This document shows positions 8,772 to 16,344 of a stretch of DNA of 64,000 bases, in pieces. The stretch's first letter is position 1; every line of letters begins with the position of its first letter. Both the position numbers and the translations under genes were made by a program. Below the pieces are notes generated by a model. It saw only the letters and a list, made by a program, of their open reading frames with translations, was not told where the DNA came from and did not search any database. The DNA is from Actinorugispora endophytica (GTDB lineage Bacteria > Actinomycetota > Actinomycetes > Streptosporangiales > Streptosporangiaceae). The stretch lies in the NCBI RefSeq assembly GCF_004363075.1, contig NZ_SNYN01000001.1, positions 597,938 to 661,937 on the forward strand, written 5' to 3'.

Positions 8772-9515
8772 ATGACGGACAACAGCGTGACCGCGACCGA
8801 CTGGCTCCTGCGCCCGCTGGCGGCCTTCGACCTCGAGACGACCGGCGTGGACCTCGAACAGGACCGCATCGTGACCGCCGCCGTGATCGAGACCGCCGCT
8901 GACGGGACCCCCACCGCCGAATGGTCCTGGCTGGTCGATCCCGGGGTGGAGATTCCCGAGGCCGCCGCCGCCATCCACGGCGTCACCACCGAGCGGGCCG
9001 TCGCCGAGGGCGTGCCCGCCGCCGGGGCCGTCGCCGAGATCACCGGCGTGCTGGAGCGGATCCTGTCCTCCGGAACCCCGCTGGCCATCATGAACGCGCC
9101 CTTCGACCTGACGATCCTGGACCGCGAGTGCCGACGGCACGGCGTCGTCCCGCTGTCGGAGCGGCTGACCGAACTCGGACCGGTCCTGGACCCGCTGGTG
9201 CTGGACAAGCACGTGGACCGCTACCGCAAGGGCAAGCGCAACCTGGAGGCGCTGTGCGCGCACTACCGGGTCCGCCACGGCGGAGCGCACGAAGCGGGCG
9301 CCGACGCCGCGGCCGCCGCCGCGGTGACCAGGCGCATCGGCCGGTCCGCCTCCCGGCTGGCCGGGATGTCCCCGTCCGAACTGCACGGCCTCCAGGTCCG
9401 CGCCGCGGCCGACCAGGCCGCTTCCTTCCAGGCGTACCTGCGGCGCAGCGGCCGGACCGACGCCCTGATCGACCCGTCCTGGCCGCTGTCCCCCGTCCCC
9501 TCCGACGCGGTGTGA
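8772..9515 (+). CDS. DnaQ-like 3'-5' exonuclease (DEDDh)
   Basis: Exonuclease of the RNase T/DNA polymerase III epsilon superfamily. The acidic residues are in place: FDLETTG (about residue 19, Exo I), NAPFDLTILD (about 110, Exo II) and HEAGADA (about 177, Exo III with the DEDDh histidine). At 247 residues, about 40 follow the fold. A standalone protein of this kind may act in DNA repair or RNA processing; the epsilon role is not certain because actinobacteria usually proofread with the DnaE PHP domain. There is no ribosome binding site at the ATG, so translation may be leaderless. Confidence 0.85.
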   Translation: MTDNSVTATDWLLRPLAAFDLETTGVDLEQDRIVTAAVIETAADGTPTAEWSWLVDPGVEIPEAAAAIHGVTTERAVAEGVPAAGAVAEITGVLERILSSGTPLAIMNAPFDLTILDRECRRHGVVPLSERLTELGPVLDPLVLDKHVDRYRKGKRNLEALCAHYRVRHGGAHEAGADAAAAAAVTRRIGRSASRLAGMSPSELHGLQVRAAADQAASFQAYLRRSGRTDALIDPSWPLSPVPSDAV

Positions 9516-9711
9516 CCGCCCCGTCGCCCCGACCCGTCCCCCGGAACCGCGGTTCCGCGTCGGCCGTCCGGGCAACGGCCCGGCCCGGACACCGCAAATA
9601 CCCGGCCGGGTCCGCATAACAGCCCCTGACCGGGGCAGCAGGCTGCGCAGATGTTCCAATGCTCTGCTCTCCTGCCGGTAAGGAGGCGGCGCGTGCACGC
9701 GCCGGTTCGCC

Positions 9712-11529
9712 GTGGTACGACAAGAACCCCATCCATCCGGGGAGCCGGCTCACACCTCTCCCTCCGACGCGCGGGACCTGCTGTGGGAGCCGCCGCCGGT
9801 TCCCGCGGCCGATCTGACTCCCCGCACCGACTGGGTCGTCTTCGCCGTGGCGGCGGTCCTGACCCTGGCCTTCGTCCTCTGGGGCGCGTTCGCCGGGGGG
9901 TCGCTGGGCGCCATCTCCGACACCCTGCTCGGAGGCCTGCTCCACTACGGCGGCTGGGGGTTCGTGCTCTCCGCGTCGACCTTCGTGGTGATCGCGCTGT
10001 GGCTGGCGTTCAGCAAGTACGGCCGGATCACCCTGGGCCGGGACGACGAGGAGCCCGAGTACAACACGGTGTCCTGGATCTCGATGCTCTTCGCGACCGG
10101 CATGGGCATCGGGATGATGTTCTACGGGGTGGCCGAACCGCTGACCCACTACGTCTCGCCCCCGCCGGGGACCGGGGGCGGCAGCGGGGAGCAGCAGGCC
10201 ATGACCGCGATGGCCACCACGCTGTTCCACTGGTCCCTGCACCCGTGGGCGATCTACGCGGTGGTCGGCCTGGCCATCGCCTACGGCACCTACCGTCGCG
10301 GGCGCCGCCAGCTGATCAGCGCGGCGTTCATCCCGCTGATCGGGGAGAAGGCCGCCGACGGACCGGTCGGCAAGCTGATCGACGTGCTCGCCATCTTCGC
10401 CACCCTGTTCGGCTCGGCGTGCTCGCTGGGCCTGGGCGCGCTCCAGATCGCGGGCGGGTTCCAGATCCTGGGCTGGGTGGAGCTCGCCACCACCGGCCTG
10501 CTCGTCGGCATCATCGCGGCGCTGATGGCCTGCTTCCTGCTCTCGGCGCTGTCCGGGGTGAGCAAGGGCATCCAGTGGCTCTCCAACATCAACATGGTCA
10601 TGGCCGCGCTGCTGATGGTCTTCATCCTGGCGGTGGGGCCGACCGTGTACATCCTGGACCTGATCCCGGGCACGGTGGGCAGCTACTTCCAGGACTTCTT
10701 CTCGATGGCGGGGCGCACCGACGCCGCGGGCGGGGAGAGGACCGCCACGTGGCTCGCGACGTGGACGGTCTTCTACTGGGCCTGGTGGATCTCCTGGACC
10801 CCGTTCGTCGGGCTGTTCATCGGCAAGATCAGCCGCGGCCGCACCATCCGGCAGTTCGTGGCGGGCGTCATCCTGGTCCCCAGCGTGGTCAGCCTGGTCT
10901 GGTTCACCGTGCTCGGCGGCACCGCGATCGACCTTCAGGCCTCGGGGGTGGACCTGGCCTCACAGGGCGGGATCGAGGAGCAGCTGTACGGGCTGCTGGC
11001 GAACTTCCCCTGGGCCACGGCGGTGAGCGTGCTGGCCGCGCTGCTGGTCGCGATCTTCTTCGTGACCGGCGCGGACTCGGCCTCGATCGTGATGGGGACG
11101 CTGTCCCAGCGTGGCGCGAACGACCCCCGGCGACCCATGACGGCGTTCTGGGGCGTGCTGATCGCCGCGGTCGCCGCGATCATGCTGGTGGTCGGGCAGG
11201 GGGAGGGAAACGCCCTCGAGGGCCTGCAGAGGATCACCATCCTGGTGGCCGCGCCCTGGACGATCGTGATGCTCCTGCTGTGCCTGTCGCTGCTGAGGGA
11301 CCTGCGGAACGACCCGCTGATCATGCGTTCGCACAAGGCGCGCGAGGTGGTGGCGGCCGCCGTCGTCACCGGTGCGCAGGTCTACGACGGCGAGTTCCGG
11401 ATCGACGTCTCGGCCGCGGACGAGAAGGGGTCGAGGCGGGTCGGTGTGGAACCGGTGCGCGGATCGCGTCGGGCCCCGAATAGCGAGGGCGACGAGGGTA
11501 GTGGTGACGGCAGGACATCCCGACCCTGA
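9712..11529 (+). CDS. BCCT-family glycine betaine/choline transporter
   Basis: Secondary transporter for betaine, carnitine or choline, driven by Na+ or H+, with 12 predicted membrane helices. The BCCT signature is clear: the ATGMGIGMMFYGVAEPL stretch (a glycine-rich unwound helix 3) and the aromatic box FYWAWWISWTPFVGLFIGKIS. The C-terminal cytoplasmic tail is about 90 residues and ends in a charged, disordered part, as in osmosensing members such as BetP. The N-terminus is uncertain: the perfect AAGGAGG at 9680-9686 serves a GTG at 9693 that is in a different frame, while the in-frame GTG at 9712 has no good site. It complements the betaine locus at 52-59 kb. Confidence 0.9.
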   Translation: MVRQEPHPSGEPAHTSPSDARDLLWEPPPVPAADLTPRTDWVVFAVAAVLTLAFVLWGAFAGGSLGAISDTLLGGLLHYGGWGFVLSASTFVVIALWLAFSKYGRITLGRDDEEPEYNTVSWISMLFATGMGIGMMFYGVAEPLTHYVSPPPGTGGGSGEQQAMTAMATTLFHWSLHPWAIYAVVGLAIAYGTYRRGRRQLISAAFIPLIGEKAADGPVGKLIDVLAIFATLFGSACSLGLGALQIAGGFQILGWVELATTGLLVGIIAALMACFLLSALSGVSKGIQWLSNINMVMAALLMVFILAVGPTVYILDLIPGTVGSYFQDFFSMAGRTDAAGGERTATWLATWTVFYWAWWISWTPFVGLFIGKISRGRTIRQFVAGVILVPSVVSLVWFTVLGGTAIDLQASGVDLASQGGIEEQLYGLLANFPWATAVSVLAALLVAIFFVTGADSASIVMGTLSQRGANDPRRPMTAFWGVLIAAVAAIMLVVGQGEGNALEGLQRITILVAAPWTIVMLLLCLSLLRDLRNDPLIMRSHKAREVVAAAVVTGAQVYDGEFRIDVSAADEKGSRRVGVEPVRGSRRAPNSEGDEGSGDGRTSRP

Positions 11530-11546
11530 CCCCCGCGGAGGATTCG

Positions 11547-11699
11547 ATGCTGCGACTGATCCTGCTCCTACTCGCCGTCTGGCTGGTTCTCGCCGTTCTC
11601 GGCCTCGTCGTCAAGGGCCTGTTCTGGCTGTTCGTCATCGGCGCCGTGCTGTTCGCGGCGACCGCGGTCTGGGGCTGGTTCCAGAACCAGCGGCGGTGA
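11547..11699 (+). CDS. 50-residue hydrophobic membrane protein
   Basis: A short ORF with a clear GGAGG six bases before its ATG. It encodes two closely spaced hydrophobic helices (about residues 2-21 and 25-43) and a QNQRR tail. It starts 17 bases after the BCCT gene and is probably cotranscribed. Tiny proteins of this type are common in Streptomyces-like genomes; the function is unknown. Confidence 0.6.
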   Translation: MLRLILLLLAVWLVLAVLGLVVKGLFWLFVIGAVLFAATAVWGWFQNQRR

Positions 11700-11751
11700 C
11701 GCGGCGGCGCCGCGGGCTGGTCCGGCCCGCGGCGCCCGCACCCGCGCCGGA

Positions 11752-12486
11752 TCAGCCCGCCGGGACGATCCGGCGCAGGGTGGTCCGTTCGGCCACCGTC
11801 CAGGCGGTGCTCGTGACCAGGTAGACCCCTGCCGCGAGCGGGGCGACGAAGGCCACCAGGAGGACGGTGTAGGGCAGATAGCCGACAACGCCCATCCCCG
11901 GCAACTGCTGCTGCCCGCCCGCCGCGCCCTCGGCGAGGGCCGGGAGGGTCAGCCAGCGCCTGGTCGCCCAGGCCCCGGCCGCCAGCAGCGCGAGCAGCAC
12001 CGCGAAGACCAGGACCGGTCCGACGCTCCCGCCCCCGAGGGTCTGGGTGAGGGTCGACCCCAGCGGAACCCCGGCCAGGCGGTGCGCGAGCAGCCCGTTG
12101 GGCTCGCCTCCGACACTGGAGGTCACGAACAGGCCGTACAGGGCGATGAACACCGGGGTCTGGGCGAGCCCGGGCAGGCAGCCCGCGAGCGGGGAGGTGC
12201 CCTCCTTCGCGTAGAGCTTCCGGGTCTCCTCCACCAGCTTCTCGGGCTTCTTGCCGTACCGTTCGCGCAGTACGGCGAGTTGCGGCGCGAGCCGGGCCCT
12301 GGCCTTCTCCCCGCGCACCTGGAGGTAGTTGAGCGGGAGCACGAGCAGTCGGACGAGGACGGTCAGGCAGACGATGGCGACGGCGGCGGACGCCGTCCCG
12401 AGCGTCGGGGTGAGAGCATCGGTCAGAACGGTGACGACGGTGTGGGCGGCGCTGATGGCAGCGGCGATCGGTCCGAACGTGTACAT
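11752..12486 (-). CDS. YidC/Oxa1-family membrane insertase, accessory paralogue
   Basis: Membrane protein insertase with the YidC core: five helices and a hydrophilic groove. Visible parts are the cytoplasmic hairpin EKARARLAPQLAVLRERYGKK, the CLPGLAQTPVFIALYGLF stretch of the second core helix, and three later helices. At 244 residues it is shorter than the housekeeping actinobacterial YidC, which lies near the origin next to rnpA/rpmH; this copy lies elsewhere beside a DUF6412 gene, so I regard it as an accessory paralogue. The ATG follows a 124-nt gap after the DUF6412 stop, same strand. Confidence 0.88.
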   Translation of the reverse strand: MYTFGPIAAAISAAHTVVTVLTDALTPTLGTASAAVAIVCLTVLVRLLVLPLNYLQVRGEKARARLAPQLAVLRERYGKKPEKLVEETRKLYAKEGTSPLAGCLPGLAQTPVFIALYGLFVTSSVGGEPNGLLAHRLAGVPLGSTLTQTLGGGSVGPVLVFAVLLALLAAGAWATRRWLTLPALAEGAAGGQQQLPGMGVVGYLPYTVLLVAFVAPLAAGVYLVTSTAWTVAERTTLRRIVPAG

Positions 12487-12610
12487 GGGTTGGCCCCTCG
12501 GCTGGAAGATCGGTCACAGGCGAGAAGGCCGCGTCGGACAACGGGAGAGGGGACCGGTTCCCCGGAAGGGGTCAGCCGGTCGGCGGGGGTCGCCCGGTCA
12601 CGCGGCCTCT

Positions 12611-12889
12611 TCAGGCCGCGCCGGGGGCTCGGGGCCGGGGTTTTCCCGAGGCGTCGGGATCTCGGGAGACGATGGCGCCCGCGCGTCGCTCCCGTCGGCG
12701 CATCGCGCCGCGCCGGGCGTGGATCTCGGTCTCGCTGAGCGGCCGGACGCCGTACCCGTGCGCCGTGATCCACACGACGGCCGCGCCGACCGCCAGGACC
12801 GCCAGCACCGTCGCGAGGGACCCCACACCGAGCTGTGTGCCGTCCAGCCCGAAGAAGAGCACCTGGAGGAGCGCGTAGCCGAAGTCCAT
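12611..12889 (-). CDS. DUF6412-like small membrane protein
   Basis: A 92-residue protein with two membrane segments (about 5-20 and 24-43) and a basic tail beginning GYGVRPLSETEIHARRGAMRRRERR. The family is normally encoded directly upstream of an accessory YidC in actinobacteria, as here, which suggests a partner or substrate role. GGGAG precedes the ATG by six bases. The family assignment is from memory of this gene pair. Confidence 0.6.
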   Translation of the reverse strand: MDFGYALLQVLFFGLDGTQLGVGSLATVLAVLAVGAAVVWITAHGYGVRPLSETEIHARRGAMRRRERRAGAIVSRDPDASGKPRPRAPGAA

Positions 12890-12980
12890 ACCGCTCCCTT
12901 CCCGAGTCGAGGCCCGCTACAGAGACGTTCGGGGCGGGGAAAGGGTTCCCGCGGTCCGGATCGGACCGCGGGACACGGGG

Positions 12981-13994
12981 TCAGGCCCCGATGAGGGCGC
13001 CGACCCCGCGGCTGAGCAGCGCGGCGGAGACGCGGGTGCCCAGGCGGGTGGGGCGGTTGGGGGCGTCGTGCTCCCGGACCTCGACGAGGTGCCTGCCGTC
13101 CCGGGTGAAGGCCATCCCGCGCAGGGCGAGCCTGCCGTCGGGCAGGGTCTCGCAGTGGCCGGCGATGGGGCTGTCGTAGTGCGCCTTCAGCCCGTGCTGG
13201 AGGGTGCGCTCGGCGGTGACGTGGGAACGGGTGACCGGGTCGTCGACCGTGTAGAGCAGGTCTGCGAGGCGGACGTCGTCGGTCCTGCACGCCACCCCGA
13301 CCGCCGCCGCGCCGATCGGCGGGCACATCACGGCCAGGCTCAGCGTCTCCACGGCCCGTCCGGGGGCGAGAGGACGGGCGATCTCCGACCGGGCCAGGAC
13401 GACGGCCTCGTAGCCCGCACCGGCGTCGAGGGCGTCGATCTGGCTGTCCGCGTCGCCGGAGGTGGTGCGCACGCGCAGGTCGGGGCGGTACCGCAGGAGC
13501 TGCCCGCAGCGGTGCACCGAGGAGGCGCCCACCGCGCTGCCCCGGGGGAGTTCGGCGAGGGAGCGGTAGGGCGAGCCCGTCCGGAAGACCGCGGCGTCGT
13601 GGATGTCCTCGCGGCGCAGGTAGGCGCCGAAGGTGAGGCCCTCGGGAACGGTGCAGTCGCTGGGGACCTCCTTCATCCAGTGCACCGCGAGATCGATCCG
13701 GCCCTCGAGGAGCTGCCTGTCCAGCTCGTGCTTTGCCGCGGCGCGCCCGTGCAGCGAGGCGAACCCGCCCGCGCGGCGCTCAGCGGCCGTTTCGATGGTG
13801 GTGACCTCCGTCTCGACCTCGGGGAGGGTCTTGGCCAGCAGGTCGCGTACCTGGAGTGCGTGTACACGGGCTGTGGGGGATGTGCGGGTACCGATGCGCA
13901 ACAGCTCTTGTTCTACGGACACACTCACAAAGATAGGCAAATCACGCGCCCTCCAGCGGGAATTTAACAAGCTCGAAACATCGAAATCCGGCAT
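12981..13994 (-). CDS. divergent hydroxymethylbilane synthase (HemC) paralogue, probably non-canonical
   Basis: A 337-residue protein that aligns over its length with porphobilinogen deaminase (LLRIGTRTSP at 31-40, DLAVHWMKEVP at 101-111, SSVHRCGQLLRYRPDL near 160-173, VGVACRTDD near 232-240, TAERTL near 260). Key residues have changed: the catalytic Asp of HSMKDVP is Glu109, the RR pair that binds the cofactor is HR (161-162), the GNVGTR arginine segment is lost, and the cysteine that anchors the dipyrromethane cofactor (GGC) is replaced by AHY with Tyr273. It is therefore unlikely to make hydroxymethylbilane the usual way. The ATG at 13994 has GAGG five bases upstream. There are no haem genes nearby. 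Confidence 0.7.
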   Translation of the reverse strand: MPDFDVSSLLNSRWRARDLPIFVSVSVEQELLRIGTRTSPTARVHALQVRDLLAKTLPEVETEVTTIETAAERRAGGFASLHGRAAAKHELDRQLLEGRIDLAVHWMKEVPSDCTVPEGLTFGAYLRREDIHDAAVFRTGSPYRSLAELPRGSAVGASSVHRCGQLLRYRPDLRVRTTSGDADSQIDALDAGAGYEAVVLARSEIARPLAPGRAVETLSLAVMCPPIGAAAVGVACRTDDVRLADLLYTVDDPVTRSHVTAERTLQHGLKAHYDSPIAGHCETLPDGRLALRGMAFTRDGRHLVEVREHDAPNRPTRLGTRVSAALLSRGVGALIGA

Positions 13995-14135
13995 TGGAAC
14001 CTCGCGTCCCTCCCGCCCCGAACAAGAATCGGAACGAAAACGGCGACACACCACCCGAAGACCTTCTGTTCACCCAGGGTGACGGTTAAACAGCCATAGG
14101 AAGAAACCCGCGCCACCCGACCGAGGAAGTCAACC

Positions 14136-14453
14136 GTGCCGATCCGCCCGCAGAACCTCGCCACCATGTCCGCCACCATCGCGGGAGCCGCGAGCTCGGC
14201 CGCCAACCGCCGTCCGGGGGCCGGTCCGGTGACGGTCGTCTTCGAGACGGGGTACCGGCAGGTGGTCGAGGGGCCCACCGGACGCCCCCTCGCGCACGGC
14301 CAGGGCGGGATCGTGGCGCTGGAGACCGGGGAGGACACCCGCCACACCCTGTTCGCGGGCGCCACCTGCCATCCCACCCTGCTCCTGCGCTCGGGCCGCG
14401 GCCCCGCCGCCTTCGAGGTCCCGGTCCGGGCGGGTTCGATAAAGATCGGGTGA
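14136..14453 (+). CDS. hypothetical protein
   Basis: A 105-residue protein with no domain I recognise. The second half alternates in a beta-like pattern (VTVVFETGYRQVVEG, GGIVALETG, HTLFAGATCHPTLLLRSG). The GTG start has GAGGAAG seven bases upstream. It is divergent from the HemC-like gene. Coding is supported by the start context and by the clean stop before a hairpin. Confidence 0.45.
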   Translation: MPIRPQNLATMSATIAGAASSAANRRPGAGPVTVVFETGYRQVVEGPTGRPLAHGQGGIVALETGEDTRHTLFAGATCHPTLLLRSGRGPAAFEVPVRAGSIKIG

Positions 14454-14558
14454 ACCGCGGAAAGGGACGGTTCCCCACACCGCCCTCCCCGTCCTCTTCC
14501 TCGCGCTCGCGGAAAAGGACGGAAAGACCGTTCGGCACCGCACCGGTCGGCGCAGAAA

Positions 14559-14586
14559 CGCGGACACGTCCGCGATGACCGTTTTT
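14559..14586 (+). terminator. possible intrinsic terminator
   Basis: A six-base stem (CGCGGA/TCCGCG, 14559-14574) followed eight bases later by five T residues. It lies about 100 nt after the hypothetical gene ending at 14453 and before the convergent MerR gene. The stem is short, so this is weak. Confidence 0.35.
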
Positions 14587-14747
14587 CCCGGCGTTCTCGG
14601 CCTTTTCGTCCCCAAACGCCTTGGGGCCTCGAAAAGGACGTGGACACCGGGGAGACCGCCGCGAGCCGGACGTTCCTCCGCGCTCCCGCCCGGCCCCGCC
14701 GCTCCGGGCACGAACCCATGGACGGCCCGCCTCGCGGACCTCCGGCG

Positions 14748-15029
14748 CTACGGCGTGTCGGCCTCGCGGAGGCGGGTGTTCTCGTCCTGGAGGTCGAGGA
14801 TGCGCCGTACCCCGGCGAGGTTGACTCCCTGGTCGACGAGGGCGGTGACACGGCGCGACCGGACGATGTCGTTGTCGCTGTACAGGCGGGTCCCCCCGCT
14901 CGTGCGCGTGGGGGCGAGGAGCCCGAGGTTCTCGTACGACCGCAGGGTGCGAGGGGAGACCCCGGCGAGCTGGGCCGCCACCGAGATGGTGTACAGAGCG
15001 CGGTCGGGGTCGGGGTGGTCCGGGGTCAT
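14748..15029 (-). CDS. MerR-family HspR-like regulator
   Basis: A 93-residue DNA-binding protein. It has the MerR winged helix-turn-helix (YTISVAAQLAGVSPRTLRSYE, then GLLAPTRTSGGTRLYSDNDI) and a short coiled coil (NLAGVRRILDLQDENTRLRE) but no effector domain, like HspR. It is divergent from the hsp20 gene 205 nt away, and most likely represses it. The ATG overlaps the stop of a 29-codon ORF that has a perfect ribosome binding site, so translation may be coupled. It is distinct from the true hspR at 28392. Confidence 0.82.
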   Translation of the reverse strand: MTPDHPDPDRALYTISVAAQLAGVSPRTLRSYENLGLLAPTRTSGGTRLYSDNDIVRSRRVTALVDQGVNLAGVRRILDLQDENTRLREADTP

Positions 15030-15115
15030 CGTCGCGGTTCCCGCTCTGCCCTCCCGGTGCCCGGGGTGTCCTGGCGACGACCCCCCACCAGGTGCGGAGT
15101 GTCCCGGTCAAGCAC
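15026..15115 (-). CDS. 29-codon upstream ORF coupled to the MerR gene
   Basis: A GTG at 15115 has GAGAGGAGG six bases upstream, the strongest ribosome binding site in the region. The ORF runs 29 codons and its TGA overlaps the regulator's ATG (ATGA), while the regulator itself has only a weak site. The peptide (starting VLDRDTPHLVGG) is not recognised; its role is probably to deliver ribosomes to the regulator. Confidence 0.45.
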   Translation of the reverse strand: MLDRDTPHLVGGRRQDTPGTGRAEREPRR

Positions 15116-15234
15116 GGTCGACCTCCTCTCGGTCAGTGATTTACCTGCCTGACGGTGTTTAACCTACAACGGTCGCGGTATAAAACCTGCGTCGGCAAGC
15201 ATCAAGTCTACTGGCAGCAATGGAGGTGTCCCTG

Positions 15235-15654
15235 ATGCTGATGCGTACCGACCCCTTCCGCGAGTTCGACCGGATCACCCAGCGCCTCTTCGAAGGCGCG
15301 CAGGCCGGCGCGATGCCGCTGGACGCCTACCGGGACGGCGAGACCTTCGTGGTCCACTTCGACCTTCCCGGAGTGCGCGCGGACTCGATCGACCTGGAGG
15401 TCGAGCGCAACGTCCTCACGGTCCGGGCCGAACGCGGCAGCGTGACCGACGGGTACGAGACGGTCGTCGCCGAGCGCCCTTCGGGAACCTTCTCCCGCCA
15501 GCTGTTCCTCGGCGAGACCCTCGACACCGCGAACATCTCCGCCGAGTACACCGACGGCGTCCTCACCCTGCGCGTCCCCGTGGCCGAGCAGGCCAAGCCG
15601 CGCAAGATCAGCGTCGTCGGGGGTTCCGGCCAGGCCAGGCAGATCAACGCCTGA
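15235..15654 (+). CDS. Hsp20/alpha-crystallin small heat-shock protein
   Basis: ATP-independent holdase that keeps unfolding proteins soluble. The alpha-crystallin domain spans about residues 33-125: the opening strands FVVHFDLPGVRADSIDLEVERNVL are split below 20 here as FVVHFDLPGV and SIDLEVERNVLTV, and the hallmark DGVLTLRVPV is present. A 139-residue length is usual for the Hsp18 type. I chose the ATG at 15235 over 15220 because GGAGGTG (15223-15229) sits at the right distance. A dyad GTCAG-N12-CTGAC (15132-15153) in the shared promoter region may be the operator of the divergent MerR regulator. Confidence 0.93.
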   Translation: MLMRTDPFREFDRITQRLFEGAQAGAMPLDAYRDGETFVVHFDLPGVRADSIDLEVERNVLTVRAERGSVTDGYETVVAERPSGTFSRQLFLGETLDTANISAEYTDGVLTLRVPVAEQAKPRKISVVGGSGQARQINA

Positions 15655-15681
15655 GATCTGGCGGGGCTCCGCCCGCGCGGT

Positions 15682-15770
15682 CCGTCGGGTCGTCTGATCC
15701 GTACACGCGAAGCGGAGGGACCGGGTCCCGGTCCCTCCGCTTCGCGTGTACGGATCAGACGACCCGACGG
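15682..15770. terminator. 89-nt perfect palindrome between convergent genes
   Basis: Arms 15682-15725 and 15727-15770 are perfect reverse complements around a single base (15726). The right arm contains the last codons (RRVV) and stop of the NlpC/P60 gene, so the left arm is an inverted copy of a gene end. It lies between the convergent ends of hsp20 (15654) and that gene, and should terminate transcription from both sides. Confidence 0.8.
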
Positions 15771-16288
15771 GCGGAGTGGAAGTGGGTGGTGTAGTGCCCG
15801 ACCATGCTCTCGACCTGTACCCTCCGGCCGGGCTTGGGCGCGTGGATCATCTTGTCGTCACCGACGTATATGCCGACGTGGCTGATCCTGGAGTAGAAGA
15901 AGACCAGGTCACCGGGCTGCAGATTCGAGCGGGACACCGGAGTGCCCTGCTTGACCTGTTCATAGGTCGTGCGTTTGAGCGTCACCCCGGCCTGTCTGTA
16001 CGACCACTGCACGAGCCCCGAACAGTCGAAGGAGCTCGGCCCCGTGCCGCCGCGCCTGTACGGCGAGCCGATCTTGCTGCGGGCGTACCTGACGACCTCC
16101 TCCGTGACCTCGTGGCTGTGCGAGGGCCTGCTCTCCCGCACCTCCCGAACCTGGCCCGCCGCGTGGCCCGCTCCCACCAGTCCGACCGACGCGGCCATCG
16201 CCAGCGTCGAGAGGGCCGTGGCGACCCGGACCATGGCGCGCAGACCGTTATCTCTCCGCGACCGACCAAAACCCCTGCTGCAGAACAT
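15755..16288 (-). CDS. secreted NlpC/P60 (C40) peptidoglycan endopeptidase
   Basis: Extracellular cysteine peptidase that cleaves peptidoglycan stem peptides. After a signal peptide (basic region, then a hydrophobic stretch VRVATALSTLAMAASVG and an AGHAAG cleavage zone) comes the C40 domain: SFDCSGLVQWSYRQAG with the catalytic Cys, SRISHVGIYVGDDKMIH with the catalytic His, and the polar third residue in IHAPKPG. There are no LysM or SH3 domains. The product is 177 residues from the ATG at 16288 (GGGGAA upstream); an ATG at 16324 is also in frame. The 3' end lies inside the 89-nt palindrome. Confidence 0.9.
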   Translation of the reverse strand: MFCSRGFGRSRRDNGLRAMVRVATALSTLAMAASVGLVGAGHAAGQVREVRESRPSHSHEVTEEVVRYARSKIGSPYRRGGTGPSSFDCSGLVQWSYRQAGVTLKRTTYEQVKQGTPVSRSNLQPGDLVFFYSRISHVGIYVGDDKMIHAPKPGRRVQVESMVGHYTTHFHSARRVV

Positions 16289-16320
16289 CACGATTTTCCC
16301 CAAGTAAATGGACAAGTAGC

Positions 16321-16344
16321 ACATTCACCCAACGAGGTGAATGT
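16321..16344. promoter_or_regulatory. 9-bp inverted repeat upstream of the C40 gene
   Basis: ACATTCACC and GGTGAATGT pair perfectly around a 6-nt loop, 33 nt before the start of the peptidoglycan hydrolase gene. It could be an operator or a hairpin in the 5' untranslated region. No regulator is identified. Confidence 0.45.

Noticed and set aside
9542-9557. 16-nt perfect palindrome CGGAACCGCGGTTCCG after the exonuclease gene
   Set aside because: Short, no T-tract, and such GC palindromes are common by chance at this base composition.
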